Origin: Leuctra nigra
Lineage: Eukaryota > Arthropoda > Insecta > Plecoptera > Leuctridae
DNA: 64,000 nt
Direction: 5' to 3'
NCBI GenBank assembly: GCA_934045905.1
Contig: OW203766.1
Location: 18,532,309-18,596,308 of the forward strand
Positions 24,300 through 38,200 of the stretch are shown here, in pieces. Position numbers and translations under genes: made by a program. Numbering within the stretch: position 1 is the stretch's first letter; every line of letters starts with the position of its first letter. A model generated the notes under the pieces. That model was not told where the DNA came from and did not search any database. It was given only the letters and a program-made list of their open reading frames with translations.

Positions 24300-26940
24300 A
24301 CATGATCAAGTTGCGAATTTGTCAAATAGCCATGTTTCAAAATCTAAATTGTTCCCAACATAGAAATTTTGCATGGCCAACAAATTGATTACCATTTTAT
24401 AATATAATAAAAAATAAAGCCTAATCGAAATCTTATTACAGTTTATAGATATTAACAATCTATCTAATTAACATTGACTTTGAAGTAATAACTTGCATAC
24501 AGTAAACAGGTAGTTAAATGCAATATCTCAATAGTATCTCTAAATAATCCATCCAGTAATAACTGGTATTTTAAATGTATTATTCTCTATCTAACATAAT
24601 CCATTTAAAATCTTTATGCTCCATTGTAAAGTACTAATCTGAGGCGTATGGCAACCGAATTTGTCGGTAGAGTTGTAATAAAGAATACAGGTACTTATTC
24701 AATAGAAATTGCTTTATAAGCAATCAGCTTGTAACAATTAGACGGTGTTATAAATCAACAGTCACAGGAGCACGCCGATCAACTGACATAAACGTCGATT
24801 ATAATCAGAAGTGGATTACATGAACATAATTATTGAAATGATTGAGCAAGCGAAGCGAGCGGTTTTTTTCGCTCTTTGGGCATGGGCATATGTTTTGTTT
24901 GTTTGATTGCTTGTTTATTTGTTTGTCTGTTACTTCCGGTATACAGGTAGCACCGTTTATCCGATCAAGCTGAAATTTAATCATAATTAATAATAATCAT
25001 AATTAATCATATCATAATCATAATTAATAATTAATTATAATTTAAATATAGATGTTAGCAGACTTATAGCTTTTACGAGTAGAAGTTTGGTAATTGCATT
25101 TTTTTTAGCAAAGCTACATTTTTTAAAAATCTGTCAAAAGTGATGGTTATCGAAATAGGAATGCACTGCATGATTAGTCTGGTTTTCCTAATTATGTAGC
25201 AGGAAGAGAGTAAACGGAATTCCGGTTCGAGGTTTGAACGTTTTCCTACTTTTAAAATAAATATATTCATTCATTAGCGTGTGAGCAAAATGTCAGATCG
25301 ATTCGTTGGTCGGTGTGACCTGGGGGCTTAATCTCGAAAAAGTTATCACGTCATAACTCCCAAGTTATAAGGAGGTTTGTCCTATCTCTCACCATCTTAA
25401 TATTATGACTTTTTTATTATTCAAAACTTATGACGTTATAACTTTTTCGAGAATAAGCCCCCTGGGCAGTGCAGGGAAAAGAGCACACAAAAATGCTAAA
25501 AGTACACTAAGAATATGTCATTAGAATACCATTGATCGCTATCGCTACTTACTCTTAATAATTTCCATAATCATGTCGAAATATTGCTAAAAATAAGTAT
25601 ATTTAACGAAACCCATCTTGATTATTTCTACCTTGAGAGAATACACACAAAAGGCTCCATTTGTTGGCAGTATTTCAACTTTTATGACGACTAGGTCATC
25701 AACGTGTCCTAGAAGTATTTGTTAACTGATTTTTATCTCCATCTGTCACAATGTGTTAATTAATTAAGGCAGCACTGACGTTTTAGTAGCTGTTCCATTG
25801 ACGTGATTACATAGAATGGAATGTTTTATTGTGTTTCTTTTATCCCACCGATATTTATTGCGATACTTAAAACATGTCCATGTACTGAACAATGTAAAAC
25901 GAATAAAAGGTCATAAATTCTTCTAGTTGGTGATATTATTTAGTTTTGGTAGTGTTTTACGCTTGAATGACGCCTTAATTTTCATAAACAAGAAGTTGTA
26001 AAAATATTGATATAAAAGGATTTTAAACCCATTCAAGGGCACGATTTAATCCCCCTTTATGTTTGGTCGTGATCTTGAGAGGTAGAAGTAAGAGATATCC
26101 CAGGTAAAAACTGCTCAGTGTATAGGTAATTAAGACACATAATCATAATAATTAGTGATTATTAGGTAAGGCAAAATATACAAACTTAGCAGCAAAACAT
26201 TGGCAAATTTTTGAGACCATCCTCTACTTTTGCTACAAATTTTTTCTCTTCTGATTTTTGTTCGTCTGTTACATAATATGCTAGGTCCTACAAATTGCAA
26301 GTACTTCAAAATAAGGAAACTAGTTCAATTATGAAATGCTTGAGGTCAAAGAAAATGCTGTGTACAATGATCTATGTTTTATTCACACATTAAAGTAATA
26401 CAATTTGTTAATTTATTACTCCTAATGGGATTCAAGATTATAACAAAATTACTTTAAGAAAAATACTAAAAATATTTACAATTTTGCCTTAGAAATTGTG
26501 CACATTCACTAACGCCACACCAGCTGTCACCTGAACAGTTTTTGGTGTCCGAATCCTGTGTCCGATCAAGCTTAAACTTTTCATGATCATCGGACAAAAA
26601 TTTTATCACATTTTAGTACAAATGATCAAGCTCACGTTTTCAGCTTTTTTGAAATCTAAGTCAGAATGTTTTCTAGAAAATATTGGGAGCGCACATTGAT
26701 CACTTGCAAGTAGATTAATCATTTCAGTGGCTTTCCTCTACAGAGCAGCAACTTTCACACAAATATTAATTCGCATGCGACACAAAAGCTCGCATATTAA
26801 CGCGTTACACACAGATACTTCTTAGAATAGTTAATTCAAAGAGATATTTCTAATAATTACAATAAATATCAATTAATAACACAATTTATAATGTATAACA
26901 TATCAATTATCAAAATTTACATAATACGCATTTTCTTTGT
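24300..26940. other. Gene-free transposon-rich stretch
   Basis: No exon supported. It holds a gcgaagcgagcgg end at 24845, a matching right end near 25450-25550, and a fold-back at 25317-25464 (gacctgggggcttaatctcg / cgagaataagccccctggg). Confidence 0.5.
25317..25464. repeat. Fold-back MITE
   Basis: The arms ggggcttaatctcgaaaaagttat and ataactttttcgagaataagcccc are inverted around about 100 bases. It is nested in the right half of a gcgagcg-family element. Confidence 0.75.
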
Positions 26941-27250
26941 GATATATCATCATGTTTTATTTTTATTTTCTATTGATATTGTTTTGTTAACATGTTTCAA
27001 TTTTATGCCAGAATCTTCTTCAGGACAAAATCTCATTAAAAAAACAGATTCTGTTAGATTCATGATGCTGGTTTTATGTTAGATTCTGAATGAATCGAAA
27101 CTGTAGACATTAACAATAGAAAATATAAATAAAACATAATAAAATATCTCAATGAAAGTGAAAATAATAACATTACAATATACATTCATGTTCAACAAAT
27201 CTAACACATTCTACTTTGAAGTTAATGAAACAAATATACATGCAAGGTTA

Positions 27251-29355
27251 TTATAGAATGGTTTCTTTCGCCGACTTGGCCATATCCATATTCATCTTCA
27301 TATTGGCCTCCAGCTGAGCCCTCTTCTTCCTCTTCTTCAACCGATATTGGATTATCCCCATGACGATGAAGGCCAAGATGACGACCACTATGATGAAGTA
27401 GATGACGATGAGAGAATTGGACAAGCTGTGCTCTGGTTCATCAGTGATCTCAGCGCCTTGAGATGGTTCAGTGCCTGATCTCACGTCGACAGATGGTTTG
27501 GGTGTTTTGGAGTTGTCGGATTTCATTTCGCCTTTTAGTGCCTGGACACTCCCAATCAGACATAGAGTGACGAGAAAGATCTGAAAGAAATGAAATCAAG
27601 AAAATTAGAGGATCTAATATTTTTTGAAGAACAGTGACATAATAATAAAAAATAAAAATAATACTGTGGCTGGCAGGAATAACGGCTTAAGTACAAATAA
27701 TGCAAAAATTAGATTTTTATATGTAGCATCTTTTTAAAAAATCAGGGAATCCAATGGTGAAGTCAGATTTGAAAAATTGTTATTAATAACAAATATAGAT
27801 TGGCATAAGTACAGCGTTTTTGTTACTTTTGAAAATTTTGTTCTTGGAAAAACTACCTAAGTGCAGTTAAGCCACATTCATCCATGACGTACAGCGCATT
27901 ACAAATTGCTAATTCAGTGGCTGGAAAAACGACCTAACTACTGTCTTACAAATTGATTTTTCAGTGGCAGGAAAAACTACCTAAGTACACTTAAGCCATT
28001 CAAAACACACCGAGCATACACAGTTAATTTTAAAAACCGTGCAATTCTGGGCTTGGAAAAACGACTTAGGCTTTGGAATAATATCTCGATCATCCCTACG
28101 CTTATACCCTCCCGCCATACAACGGAGATCGTACAGTGGTATACCAGCGCTCCGTTGTATGGCGGGATGGTATAAGCGTAGGGATGATCGACACATATTT
28201 CCACGACCCTACACTAATTGGTTAAATAACGGTATTTAATTAATTTAAAAATCCTTTATATTTCTAGCATTATTATTATAACTTTCTGACAGTAATATTT
28301 CAAAAATGTTTAATAATGAGTAGCTACAAACAATTCAAAATATTGTTTTGGTTGAAAAATCAGGTTTTTGTAGTTAAGCCGTTATTCCTGCCAGCCACAG
28401 GGGGGCTGGCAGTAATTATTTGAAAATATTATAGAATTCTGAAATATATTATATTCAAAAGGACAGCTGACACAGAAAACGTCATTTAGGGGGGCAGAAT
28501 GATTCTTGGGATGATTTAATTTTGAACCCTAAAAAATGAATTTGATATGTAAAACCTGTACTAAACTGTATTTCTTTATTTTATTGTCTGTTTCTCTCAT
28601 ATTATGAAAATTACCAAGAAGAAAAAAAAAAACAGAATACCAAATCACAAGAAAAAGTTTGATTATAAACTTTAAAACTGTTATTGTAATATAAAACGAT
28701 AAAAGCATAATTAACAATAACATAATAATGGTAAGTGAAATCAAAATATGACAAACATATGCTACCGAAAATTGTAGATTTATTTTTACAGCAATTCACA
28801 CTGCTCAATTTATTTTCAAATACCTGGATTGAAGAAGGAAGTAACCCTTATGCTACACTCCCAAAAATTGACGTAAAAATAAAAAATGTCAAACATAAAA
28901 ATTAAAAAAACTAAAAAAATCAACAAAGAATCAGAAAAGCTAAAAAATACATGTGAAAAACGAAATCAGAAAATATTGTAAAAATCTGAAATATCATGTG
29001 AAAATCAAATAAATCAAAACTTTAAGTAAATTACATTAAAATCATACAAATAAAATAACATGTGGAAAATAAATTTAAAAAATCAAAAAATCAAAGACTA
29101 TAGAAAGTCTACACTAAAATGACGAGTTGTACGCTCTTATGTCAAAACAAGAAAAATAATTTATCATGTTGAAATAAGCAAAAAATAAGAAATTAAATAA
29201 TACCGTCGCATTCTATAAAATAACATTATTGTAACGGTAATGAATGCTGAACCATTGATTAGTAAACACACAACTAACTTCAAAGTGTCAATGTAAGTAA
29301 CAATGCAATGCACATTTACCGTGGAGAAGAACGTGCGCGGTGCTCGAGGCTCCAT
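27251..29355 (-). CDS. Small single-pass membrane protein, two exons
   Basis: Exon 1 is 29355 down to 29320 (12 codons, donor gtaaat). Exon 2 is 27580 down to 27251 (acceptor ttctttcag, stop TAA). Joined in phase 0 they give 121 aa. The junction builds a signal peptide: MEPRAPRTFFST followed by IFLVTLCLIGSVQA. Next come an acidic, Ser/Pro-rich ectodomain of about 50 residues (EPSQGAEITDEPEHS), a membrane segment (LIVIYFIIVVVILAFIVMG), and a strongly basic stop-transfer stretch (YRLKKRKKRAQ) with a short Met-rich cytoplasmic tail. This predicts type I topology. I do not recognise the family and claim no function. The frame stays open upstream of the chosen ATG to 29448, but the chosen Met places the leader correctly. 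The intron carries a 737-bp inverted-repeat element. Possible poly(A) signals lie near 26956. Confidence 0.75.
27664..28400. mobile_element. 737-bp element with perfect 27-bp terminal inverted repeats
   Basis: The left end begins ctgtggctggcaggaataac (27664-27690) and the right end is its exact reverse complement (28374-28400). Subterminal ggaaaaactacctaagta-type motifs occur several times. It lies inside the intron of the small membrane protein gene. No transposase is present. Confidence 0.85.
28088..28190. repeat. Palindrome of about 40-bp arms nested in the element
   Basis: The arm cgatcatccctacgcttata, continuing to ccgccatacaacgg, is inverted at the other side (ccgttgtatggcgg, tataagcgtagggatgatcg). 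It is a second, nested fold-back. Confidence 0.85.
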
Positions 29356-30193
29356 ATTGGTGGCAGGTGGAAAAGCGACTGACCTAGGTATCTCGAACTT
29401 CACACTATCAGATTTAAACATTGACAAGAAACCTTTTAAGTGCACCACTTATCAATAGCTACTTTAGATGGAAATAAACCAATTATCAACATTTAAGTTG
29501 GAATTAAACCAATTACAGGCTATAAATTTTTATCTTTTTATGAGACAGTTATTAATTATTATAGGACGTATATCTTTTTTTCCCGTGAAATACGGTAGTG
29601 ATGACTTATCAAAAGAAACATGATCAACAAAATATTGCTATGACAGAAAAGGCCAAGGAAAGAAGTCAATTCTAAAGACTATGAAACGCTATGTGTATAA
29701 CGCGTTGATAAGCGAGCATTCGTATTGCAAACGAAGCAATATTTGTGTGAAAGTTGCTGCTCTACAGACCTTGTAAATCCTTATTCGAACAAATAAGAGA
29801 TACGTGATGGAGCCACTTCTGGCACCAAACTTTTTAGATGCACTTTTTTATTTGAAGTTCGTGTTTCCATAGGGCAGTGAAAAAGGAGAAACAATTGAAA
29901 TTAAATTTAGATTTAGTTACAGGTTTACTTTTTCAGCATAACAAACAAAACTAAAGCAAATTTAATATAATTTATTTATATATATCCCCGTGATATCCTC
30001 CATTATCCCCCTTATGGCTAGTACCAAAGAATCCACCAGAGGTCAGTCGTGTTCCTTATTTTCTCGAATATCTTCCTAGCCCCTATGAAGTTAATCTTTA
30101 AATAAATGCGTCTAAGAAGCAGTGATATTTTACAGGATCTCTTTCAAAAACTAAACCTATAACCGCTCATATTACATTTGTGTGTGTGCAAAA

Positions 30194-30216
30194 TTAAAGA
30201 AAAAGGAAAGAAAGAG

Positions 30217-30284
<68 letters not shown>
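30194..30284. repeat. (gaaa)n microsatellite
   Basis: About 20 tetranucleotide repeats with a few interruptions. Confidence 0.95.
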
Positions 30285-30619
30285 TGCTCCATCGCTTCAT
30301 TCCTTCCACATTTCATTTCATTTCACGAGTGAAAAATAATACCCATAGTGGTTTTATTAGAATTAGTATTAACGTCGCACTGTTCTGCAACTAATCGACA
30401 CGTTGGGACGTATCTCTTGACCAACACTCCGCCAACGAACTCCACGATGTTGGCAAATACTGACGGCAATGTCACTGCCAAGATCCCCCCCCCCCCTCCC
30501 CGCACTACGCGTAATCTGGACCTTTGACCTCTCAAGCACTTTGAGCCGCTGTGACTCAACTGATATCACATGTTGTGACGTCACTTACTTGTAGTCTACA
30601 GGTGGTGTGAGCAGCGAAG

Positions 30620-33600
30620 ATGAAGATGAGAAGAATTCTCAGCTTCTGCGCAGTGTTGCTTCTTGCATTCAGTTTCACAAGTAAGTCATAAGTGGAGGTG
30701 TACATTTTATGTATTGATGTATACTTAACTCAACAAAAAACGGTATTTGAACGAAATAAATTGGCTGCTTGTTAGGTTCCTACTTCCTTGACAATCAATT
30801 CTTGTTATGATCAATGAAATAAGAGCTCAACTAGAGTTAGATGACAAGTTAGTATATTTTTCATCGGATGATGTCATAAAATCTTTTTTCAACTCAGTTT
30901 CTTTCAAATGCCTTTTTAGTTTGGCCGAGTGTACATTTTGTCAGTATTCAAAAAGTTTAATTTTAGTAATGGTGTGAATTAAATGGCAAAGATAATTCAA
31001 AATTGGTTAGTTTACGAAGTCTACAATAATGCCTGCCTCATTGAATAATGTAAAGAATAAGTATGAAAACAGTTACATATTCAAATGATACCTTCTGTAC
31101 AAGAAGGAAGTAAATAATTTTTCGTAGACTTTTATGGAGCGATAGTCACATTATTTTGATATCAATTTGTTTTAATTACAACATTTGTAGGGTAAATTCA
31201 TCTGATGTCACAGCTGGTGTCACGAGATCAGAATCTGGCTCAAGAGCGTCTGAGTCAATTCTTGTATATATTCAATGTGTTTGGCGTCCAATGTAACAAT
31301 GATTTTTGTAATACTTATTCCGTATTGGATGTGCAAATCGCGAATTTAGGTAAAAGTTAAAAAGAGTATCATTTTTTCCATGGGAACGGAACTAAAGGGG
31401 CCGGTCCGGGAGTGAACGACACTCGTGGGAAGGCCAGACAGGAATGGGGACGGCCCAGGGGTGGGAGGGTTAGGTAGGTCGACCCTGGCTGCTCTTTGTC
31501 TGGGCCTCACCACACTCTAAAACATTTGTTACGATCACTTGAATATATTCAAATGCTTGTTCCAGATGCTTCAAGCGTATGCTACGGCTACTTGGGATGT
31601 TTCTCCATGGCCGCCCCCTGGTTCACGATGTTCCGCCCCCTCCCCGCGCCCCAGTCCCCTGACGTCATCGCCACCGGCATCTACCTCTACACTCGCGCTC
31701 AGCCGGCCCGCTATTACGTCACCAAGCTGCCGGACATCTCACTGACAGGCTCGGACTTCTCGGGGGTCAAACCCACGTTCTTCATCACGCACGGGTTTGT
31801 GCAGGACGGCAATGACACGTGGCTGGACGACATGAAGGACGCGTTGCTGGAGAAGGTAGCACAAGCAGTTTAAATATCCTCAGGAGTCAGGAACCGTTAA
31901 ATAAAAACAGTTACGAGTCATGGAGGTCTATTCTAGAGCGTTTTCCCAATTCCATTCTGCTGGATTCCGGTCGTGGCCATAAGGTTTAACATTGCATGAA
32001 ATCGAATTTCATCAAAATTGGGAATTTAAAAGTTCTAGAATAGGGCCCCTGGGGACCGCTGTAGAAACTGACGGCTGCGTCAAATTTTCTCAAAATACGG
32101 GCATGTCCTAGGCTCATTTAGGTATTAACTTTACTGTTATGCATCTTTGGGAGGTAGTTTTGATACCCATTTTCTGGGAATACTTTTGAGAAAATTTAAG
32201 AAATATTCAAAAAAAAATCAAGGAAATAAGTGTTATTTTTCATATTTTATGAAAAATGTTTTTAAAACCCTTTTTTATTTCAAGTTTTTCTTAAATTTTC
32301 TTAACAGAAAATGGGTATCAAAATTAACTCTCAAAGTTGCACAAAAGTGAAGTAAATATGAGCCTGATATTGTACCTTTTTGTGAAAATTTTACGTACGT
32401 CAGTTTCTAAGGACTCATAATTAGGACTAAATTGCCATGGCAACAATCAATGCATTTTATAACTACATGTTAAACTTAGCAACTGATTTGAAAACTGTCT
32501 CTTATCAACTGATTTGACGGCCTCCAGTACGACTGCAACGTGATCCTCGTGGACTGGGGCCGGGGTTCGAGCACCGCCAACTACTTCCTCGTCGCCTCCA
32601 ACATCCGGGTAGTCGCCGCGGAGGTCGTCAGGTACGTCACGACGCCCATCTCTCTCTCACGACACTTGCTCTGACATCATCGCATCCTTGTCCCGCAGGT
32701 TGGCGAAGTTCTTGGTGGAGGAGGAAGGCGCTGACGTCACGAATTGGCACTTGATTGGTCACAGCCTCGGATCACATGTCTTCTCGTATGTTGGAAAAGC
32801 CATGCCAGGAGTGGGCCGCATCACAGGTATCAATACGAGTAGTTTAGTTTAATATTAAAAGATGCAGAGCTCTTTAATAGTTTGAAAAATCGGAGAAATT
32901 AACCCGTATTATAAGCCTCTCTTAGCTAATAATATTATTAATTCACCATTCTCTGACCTACGTTAATAATGTGCTATTGATTTTTTGCTTTGAGATTGAG
33001 TAATCTTCATATATGAAAAGTTGAACTAGCTGTTAGTTCACCTCCTTTGAATTACAGCTTAATATTGGCAATATTATTGACCAAGTTGCGTTTACATCAA
33101 ATTGATGGTGATCAATTATTTACATGCAGAAAGCCCGATTCTGGTTATTGAACTCACTTTAATTATCATTGAAATGGACTACCGGCCTTCTGCTTCTACG
33201 GTCAGAATGACACAAATCATACGAGATCCCTGTTTATTCCCGATTATCCAGCTCTGGACCCCGCTCAGCCAGGATTCGAAGGCTACTCCAAGGACGTGCG
33301 TCTCGACGCCTCCGACGCCGAGTTCGTCGATGTGATCCACACGAACGCGCGTCCCTTCATCCCCCTGGGCGGCCTGGGGATGGTCGGGGCGGTCGGTCAC
33401 GTAGATTTCTACATGAACGGCGGGCTGGATCAACCTGGATGCATTGTACCGCCTCCAAGACTCTTCTCGTTCAGCGATCTCTACCGGGGACAGTTGCAAG
33501 GTACAGCTGGGTTGGACATGGAGACACCTACATGACCGACATCTCGTTCAACAAACTATATAAGTTGAAACAACTCTATATAAGGATATCAGGCCCATTA

Positions 33601-35239
33601 TGAGGCCTGCGTAAGCAAACGGAAAAATCACGGTTCGTAAAAGCGATTTGTTGAAATTTCTTTTCACGCTGACAAAATTTAAAGAAATCAGATATTATAA
33701 CGACCCATTACAGCCTAATAGACTAAATACTGCCACACACTGGAGTACACTATGACCTCTGTTACGACCTCAAAGTATTAAATACAATATTTTTTGTAAA
33801 ATAATCGTATAACACTTTGAAGTCGTACCAAAGTGTCATAATGTACTGCAGTTTGCGGCATTATTTAGTCTTTTAAACTGTAATGGGTCGTTTCTATCTG
33901 ATTTTTACAATTTTTATCAGCGTGAAAAGAAATTTCAAAAAATCGCTTTGACAAACCGTGCTTTTCTCGTTCAAGCAGGCCTCTTATCTAATAACGCTAA
34001 TCGCTATAGTACGGAATCCGGTTAGAGCTCTACCAATAACAATGCGTAACTGGCCTTGGACTAGGAGAACAATGCTAGTCCAAACGGATATTCTATAAAT
34101 GGATATTAAATGAGGTTGCAGAGAAGTTGAAAGACACGATTGAGTATCGTCGAAAGAAACAATCGCATGTTTCTTGAATCAGATCTGATGAGCTACGTGG
34201 GCTGCCCGCATCAGCGCTCCTACCTCTACTTCACCGCCTCCATCCGAGACTCCAACTGCACCTTCTGGGGCCGCCGCCTCCAGGACATCGTCATGTGAGT
34301 GATCACTAACTCCGTCTTGACGAGATCAGTCTGTACAATGACATGCATCGTGTTTGTTCGCCCACAGGAACCGACCGTGTGGATCGGACAACTGCTCCCC
34401 GATGGGACTTGAGGCCGAGGACTATCCGGCTACAGGATCCTTCCAGGTCATCACCAACTCCCTGGACCCGTACTGTAGTAAGTCGCCAACTATCTAACCC
34501 CAGGGCCGGATTATCCATAAGGCAGCATAGGTAGTCTGCCTAGGGCCAACGAAGCTTTTGGGGCCTACGAAAGTGCCAGAAAATTGATTTCAAAGTGTCA
34601 AAAAACCAAAAAATGCCCTGCGGGGCAGATTTGGACAAGTCTCTCACCACCCCAAAGTGTCAAATTTTAAAAATATTGAACATTTCAACAAAATACACCT
34701 CATAACGTCTCAAAATTATTTCAAGGTGTCCAAAAAACGCCCTGCGGGGCAAGGTTGGGGGCGCTCCCCCACACCCCCCTTGACCCGTCAAATATTGTTT
34801 TCCTTACCTTGCCCCCCGCCTGGCAGAAATCCTGTGGTTGCCCATGCCCATTGTTTTCTTCAGCAAAAGACTATTTAGATCATTGATCGTCTCCCCACTT
34901 AATATTTTACAAATTATCCACTGGAAAAATTAAAATATTTCGGACAGGGGGGGGGGGGGGGACCTACAAAGAAAGTACTGCCTAGAGCCTACGAAGGTCT
35001 AACCCCACCGCCCTCCACTCTCATAAGTATTATAAGTGTATCTTCCTCTTGCAGCTCTGAACGCGGAGGCCGACTCCAGCATGGCAAAGTTCAGAAGAAA
35101 GTCACTACTTCGTCCTAAAAGAATGAATGAGTTCAGATCGCTGAGAGTTCTAGCGCCACAATTTTACTCCTTTATATCATGTCTCCATTTACAGGGAACA
35201 GAGGGAAACAAGTCTTGCATGTTTAGCACTAATACTTAG
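30620..35239 (+). CDS. Lipase 3: secreted pancreatic-lipase-family enzyme with basic C-terminal extension
   Basis: Eight exons: 30620-30680, 31566-31855, 32528-32631, 32699-32826, 33252-33500, 34183-34294, 34368-34477 and 35055-35239. They sum to 1239 nt (412 aa plus TAG), with the same intron phases as lipase 2. Exon 1 encodes a signal peptide (core FCAVLLLAFSF). Seen: CYGYLGCFSMAAPW, ITHGF, GHSLGSH with Ser174, ALDPAQPGFEGY with Asp197, GHVDFYMNGG, and CPHQRS with His287. No PLAT domain. Its last exon is 185 nt against 68 in lipase 2 and 50 in lipase 1. It adds a basic tail (KFRRKSLLRPKR) and two cysteines near the end. The ATG at 30620 is chosen because it begins the hydrophobic leader; a second ATG lies two codons later. 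Role inferred as for its neighbours; substrate unknown. Confidence 0.94.
31922..32052. repeat. Fold-back MITE
   Basis: The arms ttctagagcgttttcccaatt and aattgggaatttaaaagttctagaa are inverted. It lies 60 bases after exon 2 of lipase 3. Confidence 0.6.
33603..33983. mobile_element. MITE of about 375 bp, copy 2
   Basis: Same family as 17701-18066 (aggcctgcgtaagcaaacgg left, cttttctcgttcaagcaggcct right). It lies in lipase 3 intron 5. Confidence 0.8.
34502..35000. repeat. Degenerate transposon in lipase 3 last intron
   Basis: The left end cagggccggattatcc is hAT-like. Two gccctgcggggca segments also occur in the hAT-like element at 61844. A clear right terminal repeat is missing. Confidence 0.45.
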
Positions 35240-35244
35240 CACTA

Positions 35245-38200
35245 TATCCAAGTATAATATTACAAGTATTCGACTTGTCTGCTAGTCTATAGGTATCAAA
35301 ACAATTTGTTGTTATAACAATAACTTATCTCTGGAGATATTATTAGGTTAGTTGGTGTTGTATTTGAGACAGTTCTTCGCTATCCATTTATTTAAGTTTT
35401 GTCATAGTCATAAGTCAATCTACCATTCTACCAACTTAATTTGAATCGCACAATTCACACAGATTTATAAACATTTATCGACCAGTATCAAAGAAGATCC
35501 AACCCTAGAAGATTTTGATTTGAATGTCACTTACCTTCTGCCAATTCAACTCCCTTCTAATGAATCTCGTAAATGGTGCATCATACCACCATATTCTTTT
35601 CGGACTGGGAGGACAGACGTAACTCGAAGTGACACCGTACCACATTTTCACAAACACAGTTCAACAACCAAGTAACACAGAACTCTTACTGCATGCAGAC
35701 AGAGTGATAAAATCAGTTCAAGACAGGGTTTGTTGATATTTGATAATAATTTATTAATGATCCAGACCTTATAACACAGGCAGAAGGCATTAACAAAGAT
35801 TGAAGATAAGAATGGTTACATCGTTGTTTGTGTACTTATTATTGTACACACTACAAAGTTTAATTCTTCTAGAGAATACAGTACGATCTGAGCGGTCGAT
35901 ACAATCTTGAATTAACAAACATATTAGCAAATTAACATTTATATTGTTGTTGAATTCTGTATCCGCTTCAGTCGTACAGTTAACAAGGATAAATAGTCAC
36001 AACCTCACACGTTAGTTGAGTTAAAACTATTCAAATTTCAGGAGCAATTACACAAATAGAAGGCCAAATATATATTAGATAACAATGAATAAGAGTCTTC
36101 AAGTCAGATTAGCGCATGTGCAAAGCGCAAACGAATATTTGTGTAGAGGAGCACAAAACCACACTTTTTGACAAGAATTCGCATACAGAACCGATATTCA
36201 AAATACAATTCGTAAATCAATGATATTTTGTGTGATCAATTATTGTAAACAAATATCATGCATATTCGAGTATACAATGGATCATTATTTTGTAAAATAG
36301 CACAGATGATGAAGTCGATCAGATTTTTTATGTTATAAAAAATTTAAAATTTAAATTGCTGTGTACGTAAGATATGTTAAAACAATGATAATCAAATAGA
36401 AAGTTTTAAAAGTCAGCCTGAGAGAAGAAGCTTTTGTTTGTCTCCAACACAAGTCTCCGGTATTTGAACTTGTAGAGTCAGTAACAAACGGCAAACTGAA
36501 GTTTCGGTAAAATACCTAAGCAGCACCATAATATTATAAATATTATTCAACTATATGGTAACCACCACAGAAATATTGTCAAAACTTCAAGCTACTATAA
36601 TTACTAGTATTTAAATATAACATCTTGATATGTGAAAAATGTCAAAAGCAGTATCTCAATCAAATGAACATCGCATTTTGAAATATATTGAAAGGACCGT
36701 ATATGATAATAATTATTATTTTATGAAATATACGACGGAATAGTTTGGTTTGGTCTACTCTCTACGAAAGTTCACTACAATTATATTTTGAATTAATATA
36801 ATATGTTATATGCCTATTTCATATAATCTTCCTAAATCCCTTAATATAAGTGGTTTAGATAATCAAAGTTCCTTTCTTTTAGTTTTAGACGAGTTAGACT
36901 TGGATTTATTAGGAATTATATCCAAAGCGATGATTTCTCACTCAAAAGCGTATTATTAATTTTTTGTAGGCATGTTTTGTGCCACACAAACGCTCATTGT
37001 TTTCAGATATCTATTTTGATTTGGTGTTGGACTGAGTATAGCTTGTAGAAACAATATCTTGCACAAAACCAAGAACAATCTTAAGTGAACTTAGAATACA
37101 GACGTGACTAATAAAGACAAGTCACTCCTTTCGCTTGCTCCGACTGAAACCGTGAATGAGAGAGTTGGAGCTAGTGAAAGGCGGAATACCTTTTGTGTTC
37201 GTTTATTTTAATATGTTTCCGTAAAATTCCATTGCAACTAGCTTATTTGAGCGTGAAAAATAAACAATGTAATCACATAATAAAAACGAACGCTATCTTT
37301 GAAATATTATCAAATTACTACTGTTTTTGTGCGTAATTAACACCATCTGAAATCTCAAACCAAAATGTGATATCAGTGCATTTAACATTTGCCGGCCCCT
37401 TTGCAGTTTTTACTTCTATAAAATTGTAGAGTCAAATATAATTTGTAAATCTAACTACTTATGATTTATTATTGTGTTTTATCTGAGTGTATCGCTTATT
37501 TATCTAATTCTATATCTCATCAGAAAGCCTATCTCTTTAATCGTTATAATTATAATAGTATAATTATTATTTAATGTTCTACATTATTACTATTATTATA
37601 TATTATAGTATTATCACAAAAATGTGAGATAGTTAAATAATTGTTCTCCGTATTTACTTGACAAAATCGCGCTACATTTATTTCGACTTATATTAGGCAA
37701 GTCAAGCAAATCTTGAATATACTAATTAATAATACTAAAAACTTGTGATATATCTACAGCTAAATAGTCTTGATATTTTATTTAAAACGTCCAATATATT
37801 TTGCAATGATATATTAATAATTTTTACATTATCAATAGATTTTATAAATTATCGTCAAAGTTTATTTAAAATTTGAAACGTAAGCGATATTTTGCGAATG
37901 TTATCTTTTTTCTTCAATATATTCAGAAATGTTCTCAATATACACGCGTTAGGGGCTAGGGAGGCACAGGCAAAATGTGCTAGTCACAATATTAGGAATG
38001 ATAAATATTTATACGTAAGTCCGAATATTAATTCTTTTGAAGAATATTATGGAGCCTTATGTAAGTTTCATAATTTTGGTCACTTTAAAAAGTGCATGCA
38101 ATAAATTACTGCTCCGGTTCATAATCGATGTAGATATGCCCTATACGGGATTTTTTAAAACATAATGTTATAACGTGGACAAAATTAAGAATACGATCCA

